Shown here piece by piece: positions 4,843 through 8,349 of a stretch of 8,349 nt of DNA; positions within the stretch are counted from its first letter, which is position 1, and each line of letters starts with the position of its first letter. The DNA is taken from contig CAAGQE010000283.1 of NCBI GenBank assembly GCA_900772035.1, positions 1-8,349 of the forward strand, in the 5' to 3' direction. Below the pieces are notes generated by a model, which saw only the letters and a program-made list of their open reading frames with translations, was not told the DNA's origin and ran no database searches. This DNA is from Candidatus Gastranaerophilales bacterium. GTDB lineage: Bacteria > Cyanobacteriota > Vampirovibrionia > Gastranaerophilales > Gastranaerophilaceae. The position numbers and the translations under genes are program-made.

Positions 4843-6693
4843 ATGAATTTCAATGATTATTTATTGAAAAGATTAGGTTCATTATCAGCGTCAGACAAGA
4901 GTTTGTCGAAACTTTCAACGTTTGGAAAATTTGATGCGGCAAACAGTTCATCAATATTTTCTTTGGCAAATACCGAAGAACTTTCAAACATTGATTATGA
5001 AAAAATTTTAGGAGATTCTGACGAAAGCGCACTTGCAACAGGCGACGACAAAGACCTTGCTACAATATTAAAAGAATTTTTACAACTTGAAGATGTCAAA
5101 AAAGCCGCTGATGCAGACGGCGACGGAGAACTTTCGGTTGATGAAGCGCAAGCATATCTTGGTTCTATTGCAGGAAAAGACGGTGATGCCGCATCTTTGA
5201 GCACTCAAGATTTGGACAAAGTTATTGAAGAATTGGGTATCGACCTTGAAGATATCGCATCTCAATCAATTCAAGATGCCGTTGAAGGTTTGGACGATGA
5301 AGTAATTGCGGAACTTGATAAAAACGAAAAAAATCAAGCAATCGATGAAACAAACAGTTTTAATCCGACTTCACAAGCAGGCGGTGTTGGCGGTGGAGCA
5401 GGTCGTTCAAGCGGTGTTTCAAACGGATATGGCAGCAGCAGCGCATCTAAGGCAAATCAAAAAACAGGTCTTGATGCAATGTCACTTTCCGAATTGGAAA
5501 CCGAAAAAACAAAACGTCAAGATGCCGTACAAGAAAAACAAGATGCGGTTAATGCGATAAACAGCGGTGAAAACGAAAAAGTTAAGGCCGCAAAAGAGGA
5601 AATGGACAAGGCAAAAGAAGCATACGAAAAAGCCTTGGATTCCGATAAAAATGTTCCTCAAGAATTGAAAACAAAACAAAAGGACAACACAAAGAGTATA
5701 GAAACAAATCAATCAAACATTGATAAAAACGAAATCGAAATTACAAAGAAAGAAACGGCAATTTCCGGACAGGAAAATACCGTAAATTCTGCAAAGAGTG
5801 AACTTTCTTCATTGCAAAGTTCGTTGAGTTCTTTGCCTTCTCCGACAGGAAAAGATGAAGACAAAGATAAAGATACCGAAATCGCAAGCAAAAAGGAAAG
5901 CATTCAAAAACAAATAACTTCTAAAGAAAAAGAAGTTGAAGAACAAACTCAAAAACTTGATGAAGAAAAAGAAGATTTGAAAAAGTTGAACGAAAAGAAA
6001 ACAACTTTGGAAAAAGAAAAAACTGACCTTGAAAAAGCAAAAGCAGATATTCAAGCACAAATAGAAAAAACTTGTTCTGCAGAAACAAAAGAAGCAATGA
6101 AAACATACAACGAAGCGAAAGCAAACGTTGATACAGTTAAACAACAAGAATTAAAAACTGCAAAAGCAGACCTTGATGATGCAAAAACTTCTCTCAAAGA
6201 AGTTTCGGACAAGATAACAGAAGTTAAAAACAAAGAAATGGAACAAAAGAACTCCGTTTCAACTTCAAACTTGCCTGACGGCTTGTTCGATAAAAACGGC
6301 AGTATTCTCAAAGGTAAAGAAGACTTAGTTGCAAAAATCGCTGACAAATATGGTATTGAACCTGAATTTTTGGCTTCAATCATCAGTTTGGAATCAGGAT
6401 ACGGCACAAGTGCTTTGGCACAAAATAACAACAACTTCGGCGGTGTTACAGGCTCAGGTGATGCGGGTTATACCGTAAGAAGCAGCGACGGCTACAAGTT
6501 TGCTAAATATTCAAGCGTTGAAGCAGGTCTTGATGCAATGGCTAAGAACCTCGCAAGTTACTCGGACAGATTTAGTGATGTAAATTCCGTTGATATTACA
6601 AACGTTGCGGCAATCGGCGGTCACTACTGCGTAGGCGGTGATTGGGCAAACAAAGTATCTTCGATTTACAAATCAATCAAAGGAAAAGCATAA
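4843..6693 (+). CDS. EF-hand, coiled-coil protein with C-terminal glucosaminidase (GH73/FlgJ-like) domain
   Basis: The 616-residue protein has clear parts. Residues 1-65 are Ser/Leu-rich and polar, with no hydrophobic core for a Sec signal peptide and no lipobox. A canonical 12-residue EF-hand loop is at 90-101, with acidic residues at Asp90, Asp92, Asp94, Asp100 and Glu101 and Gly at 95, so calcium binding is likely. A Gly/Ser linker is at 179-203. A Lys/Glu/Gln-rich coiled coil runs from about 212 to 470, broken near 329-345 by a Pro/Ser/Asp-Lys stretch. Residues 490-616 form a glucosaminidase domain: Ile-Ser-Leu-Glu517-Ser-Gly-Tyr-Gly with the expected catalytic acid, then Asn-Asn-Phe-Gly-Gly (530-534) and Lys-Tyr-Ser-Ser-Val-Glu-Ala-Gly. 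Such domains cut the glycan strand of peptidoglycan. AAGG at 4831-4834 supports the ATG. The sigma-28 promoter suggests a flagellum-linked role in wall remodelling, possibly with flagellar type III export as for FlgJ; that is inference. No rod-cap domain of FlgJ is recognisable. Confidence 0.88.
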   Translation: MNFNDYLLKRLGSLSASDKSLSKLSTFGKFDAANSSSIFSLANTEELSNIDYEKILGDSDESALATGDDKDLATILKEFLQLEDVKKAADADGDGELSVDEAQAYLGSIAGKDGDAASLSTQDLDKVIEELGIDLEDIASQSIQDAVEGLDDEVIAELDKNEKNQAIDETNSFNPTSQAGGVGGGAGRSSGVSNGYGSSSASKANQKTGLDAMSLSELETEKTKRQDAVQEKQDAVNAINSGENEKVKAAKEEMDKAKEAYEKALDSDKNVPQELKTKQKDNTKSIETNQSNIDKNEIEITKKETAISGQENTVNSAKSELSSLQSSLSSLPSPTGKDEDKDKDTEIASKKESIQKQITSKEKEVEEQTQKLDEEKEDLKKLNEKKTTLEKEKTDLEKAKADIQAQIEKTCSAETKEAMKTYNEAKANVDTVKQQELKTAKADLDDAKTSLKEVSDKITEVKNKEMEQKNSVSTSNLPDGLFDKNGSILKGKEDLVAKIADKYGIEPEFLASIISLESGYGTSALAQNNNNFGGVTGSGDAGYTVRSSDGYKFAKYSSVEAGLDAMAKNLASYSDRFSDVNSVDITNVAAIGGHYCVGGDWANKVSSIYKSIKGKA

Positions 6694-6706
6694 TAGATTT
6701 TCAGAT

Positions 6707-6744
6707 AAAAATACCTCGAACTTTAAAGTCCGAGGTGTTTTTTT
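6707..6744. terminator. Strong bidirectional intrinsic terminator
   Basis: ACCTCG (6713-6718) pairs with CGAGGT (6731-6736). The stem continues inward past one A/C mismatch through ACT/AGT toward a TTTAAA centre. Seven T residues follow on the plus strand (6738-6744), and five A residues precede it (6707-6711), giving a T tail on the minus strand. It sits between two convergent genes and serves both. The minus-strand stop codon (6745-6743) overlaps the plus-strand T tail. Confidence 0.88.
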
Positions 6745-8041
6745 ATAATGCCATTGCTGCATTAATCCAAGCGTTTGCTCTGTCTAAATCTTCCTGAGAA
6801 TATGTTTTGTATTTGTATTCCCGCTCTTCTTCTTCCGCGAAAAATACTTCAAGCATTGATTTGTATTCGACAAAATCTTTAAGCGCGCTGTCTTTGTCTC
6901 CGAGATAGTATTCACAAATTCCTCTGTAAAAATGCGCATTGGAATATTTGTATTTTACGTGGTCGATAATGTATGTGTATGCATCTTTTGCTTCGGAATA
7001 GTTTTCCAATTGTCGGTAACAATCACCAAGGGTTGTGTAAAGACCGATACCGTCATTACTTATAAATTTATAATTGTGAACTTTGTAGTATTTTGATTTC
7101 TTGTCGAGACAAGCGATACCTTTTTTCGCACTCTCAACGGCTTTTTGGTATTCGCCTTTGCCCTTGTAAGTCAAAGCCATATAATAATATAACGTGCTGT
7201 CATCCTGAAACATCGTTAGGGCTTTTTCGTATTTTTCTATAGAGTTTTCGTAACTGTTATATTGATAAGCCCTGTATCCTTCGTCAATGTAACTTACAAA
7301 TTCTTTTTCTTCCGCTGTGCAAAATGTCGGAACAGATGTGTAAATCATAAATCCAATAGAACTTGTCATAACAAGTAAGCATATTGCTAAAAGAATTTTT
7401 CCAACAAGAGGAGTTTTCTTCATTTCATACTTTGATCTTTGCCAAAAAGACATTCTCTTTCCGTAGCGTTCGTAATGCTTTATGTCATCTTTCGCAAATT
7501 CGGAATCACCGCTTACGGTATATTTGAAATTCGGCAAAAAGTAAGATATTGAGATAAGTTTCAAAAGAAAATCGTAACCACAGAGCGAAAAACCACCGCT
7601 CGGGTTTACGTTAAAAAATATTGGCTCACCGTCTTTTTTATTTATTGTGACATCAGTTTGACAATCCAAATATGCGGTTTTGCCTTGTCTTACAATATTT
7701 GCGGTCAAATCTGCCGACACGCTTTCGATATCTTCCAACGGAATAATTTTGTTTCGCTTCTTCTTTTTATATTGATAGACAAGCGTTAAAGTTTTTGGTG
7801 TCAAAATTAACTCTGACACAAATTCGTCGATAGCATCCGTGCTTTTGAAAAATAACGGAATTAAAAATGCCAAAAGCCCGATAAGCCCGATGATTTCCCC
7901 TCTTGTTTTGCCGCTTAAATCATCAGCCGCCACCAAAAAGTATATTAGCGCTGCAATTCCAAGAAGTGTAAGAAAAGATAAAAACACCGCCGTAAACGTT
8001 GAAAGTTTGTTTTGAACTTTGATTTTGGTCGTTAAGGGCAT
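6743..8041 (-). CDS. Membrane protein with PH-like cytoplasmic region and C-terminal TPR repeats
   Basis: From the ATG at 8041 the product is 432 residues. Two hydrophobic helices (about 15-38 and 49-65) are joined by a short loop and form a hairpin. Residues about 72-180 are a beta-rich soluble region resembling bacterial PH-like domains, with strand-like segments at 76-91, 97-110 and 129-145; I cannot confirm this. A third helix is at about 213-237. The rest holds roughly four TPR-like repeats (near 247-280, 281-314, 333-366 and 367-395), rich in Tyr and Ala at TPR positions. With the PH-like part inside the cell, the TPRs would face outward. Function is unknown; TPRs usually bind protein partners. 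The start is uncertain. ATG 8041 has AAGG four bases upstream and fits the promoter. ATG 8089 would add 16 residues but has no ribosome site and lies about one base from the predicted transcription start. Reading further upstream crosses the divergent hydrolase gene and is unlikely. Confidence 0.8.
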   Translation of the reverse strand: MPLTTKIKVQNKLSTFTAVFLSFLTLLGIAALIYFLVAADDLSGKTRGEIIGLIGLLAFLIPLFFKSTDAIDEFVSELILTPKTLTLVYQYKKKKRNKIIPLEDIESVSADLTANIVRQGKTAYLDCQTDVTINKKDGEPIFFNVNPSGGFSLCGYDFLLKLISISYFLPNFKYTVSGDSEFAKDDIKHYERYGKRMSFWQRSKYEMKKTPLVGKILLAICLLVMTSSIGFMIYTSVPTFCTAEEKEFVSYIDEGYRAYQYNSYENSIEKYEKALTMFQDDSTLYYYMALTYKGKGEYQKAVESAKKGIACLDKKSKYYKVHNYKFISNDGIGLYTTLGDCYRQLENYSEAKDAYTYIIDHVKYKYSNAHFYRGICEYYLGDKDSALKDFVEYKSMLEVFFAEEEEREYKYKTYSQEDLDRANAWINAAMAL

Positions 8042-8096
8042 AGCGCCTTTATTATTTCTTTTTGTTGATTTTATGTTTAATTTTTTCATGAGCAAA

Positions 8097-8105
8097 ATTA
8101 TATCA
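8097..8105 (-). promoter_or_regulatory. Extended -10 promoter of the TPR membrane protein gene
   Basis: On the minus strand TG-A-TATAAT (8105-8097) is a perfect extended -10 element. No strong -35 is visible; CTGCAA at 8125-8120, 17 bases upstream, is weak. Transcription would start near 8090, giving a leader of about 49 bases to the preferred ATG at 8041. Confidence 0.5.
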
Positions 8106-8125
8106 TATTTTTTGATAAATTGCAG

Positions 8126-8131
8126 TATAAT
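8126..8131 (+). promoter_or_regulatory. Putative -10 element for the alpha/beta hydrolase gene
   Basis: A perfect TATAAT hexamer sits 15 bases before the ATG at 8147. The -35 region (8103-8108) is poor. In AT-rich sequence this hexamer can arise by chance, so support is modest. Confidence 0.4.
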
Positions 8132-8146
8132 TGCTTTGAGGTTTCT

Positions 8147-8349
8147 ATGAAAACAAAAACTTTGAAAACACTTGATAAAGTTAACATTGCGATAAATCAT
8201 TACGAAAACGGATTTGACTCCGTGCTGATTTTCATGCCGGGGTGGTTTATGACGAAAGACAGCGAAAGTTTTTTGGAAATGTGTGAGGTTTTCGGAGCCT
8301 CGACCGATGTTATCGGAATGGATTTTCGCGGGCATGGAAAAAGCGGCGG
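8147..8349 (+). CDS. Alpha/beta hydrolase, N-terminal part only (runs off the window)
   Basis: Sixty-seven codons are visible before the right edge. A first strand ends in Phe-Met-Pro-Gly-Trp (residues 29-33), matching the H/x-G oxyanion-hole region of alpha/beta hydrolases. A second strand ends in Asp-Phe-Arg-Gly-His-Gly-Lys-Ser-Gly (59-67), the hallmark D-x-R-G-x-G-x-S motif before helix A. The nucleophile elbow and the rest of the catalytic triad lie outside the window, so substrate and activity are unknown. GAGG at 8138-8141, five bases before the ATG, fixes the start. No signal peptide is seen, so it is probably cytoplasmic. It is divergent from the TPR membrane protein gene. Confidence 0.82.
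   Translation, partial: MKTKTLKTLDKVNIAINHYENGFDSVLIFMPGWFMTKDSESFLEMCEVFGASTDVIGMDFRGHGKSG

Noticed and set aside
5317..5352. Possible second EF-hand near residues 159-169 of the coiled-coil protein
   Set aside because: The Asp-Lys-Asn-Glu-Lys-Asn run is one residue short of the canonical loop and lacks the Gly at loop position 6, so I count only the loop at 90-101.
5482..6434. Several minus-strand open frames rich in Phe and Cys opposite the coiled-coil gene
   Set aside because: They mirror the A-rich Lys/Glu codons of the real gene; none has a ribosome site or recognisable domain.
6962..6969. A second GTCGATAA resembling a sigma-28 -10 element
   Set aside because: No TAAA-type -35 lies at the right distance upstream, and it is inside a gene on the opposite strand.
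8042..8335. Long N-terminal extension of the TPR membrane protein up to 8335
   Set aside because: It runs antisense through the well-supported alpha/beta hydrolase start and across both promoters. The translated stretch looks like random shadow sequence.

Overview
The window is an AT-rich stretch of ordinary, densely packed bacterial chromosome. It has seven protein-coding genes; the first and last are cut by the window edges. I see no RNA genes, CRISPR arrays, insertion sequences or phage genes. The organism cannot be named from this sequence. A near-perfect sigma-28 (FliA/SigD-type) promoter suggests a motile, flagellated low-GC bacterium. A gut-type lineage such as a non-photosynthetic cyanobacterium (Gastranaerophilales) or a Firmicute would fit, but that is only a guess.

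Left part (1-3614): the 3' portion of a DegT/DnrJ/EryC1/StrS-type PLP aminotransferase-like gene is followed by a Nudix hydrolase, both on +. They converge with a two-gene DNA-repair operon on the minus strand, recN then tag (3-methyladenine DNA glycosylase I). The recN stop codon directly abuts the tag start codon, and the Nudix and tag stop codons overlap by four bases.

Middle (3615-4842): a short divergent region carries back-to-back sigma-70-like promoters for recN (minus) and for an L-lactate/malate dehydrogenase family gene (plus). The dehydrogenase has arginine at the classical substrate-discriminating position, where textbook L-lactate dehydrogenases have glutamine. Its substrate is therefore open.

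Right part (4843-8349): the most interesting gene is a 616-residue protein with an EF-hand calcium loop, a Gly/Ser linker, a long Lys/Glu-rich coiled coil and a C-terminal glucosaminidase (FlgJ/GH73-like) domain. It has no visible Sec signal peptide. The upstream sequence TAAAGTTT-N11-GTCGATAA matches the enterobacterial FliA consensus at 15 of 16 positions. Together these suggest a flagellum-co-regulated peptidoglycan hydrolase, possibly exported by the flagellar type III apparatus. A bidirectional terminator separates it from a convergent gene for a three-helix membrane protein with a possible PH-like cytoplasmic domain and C-terminal TPR repeats. Divergent from that gene, the start of an alpha/beta hydrolase runs off the right edge.
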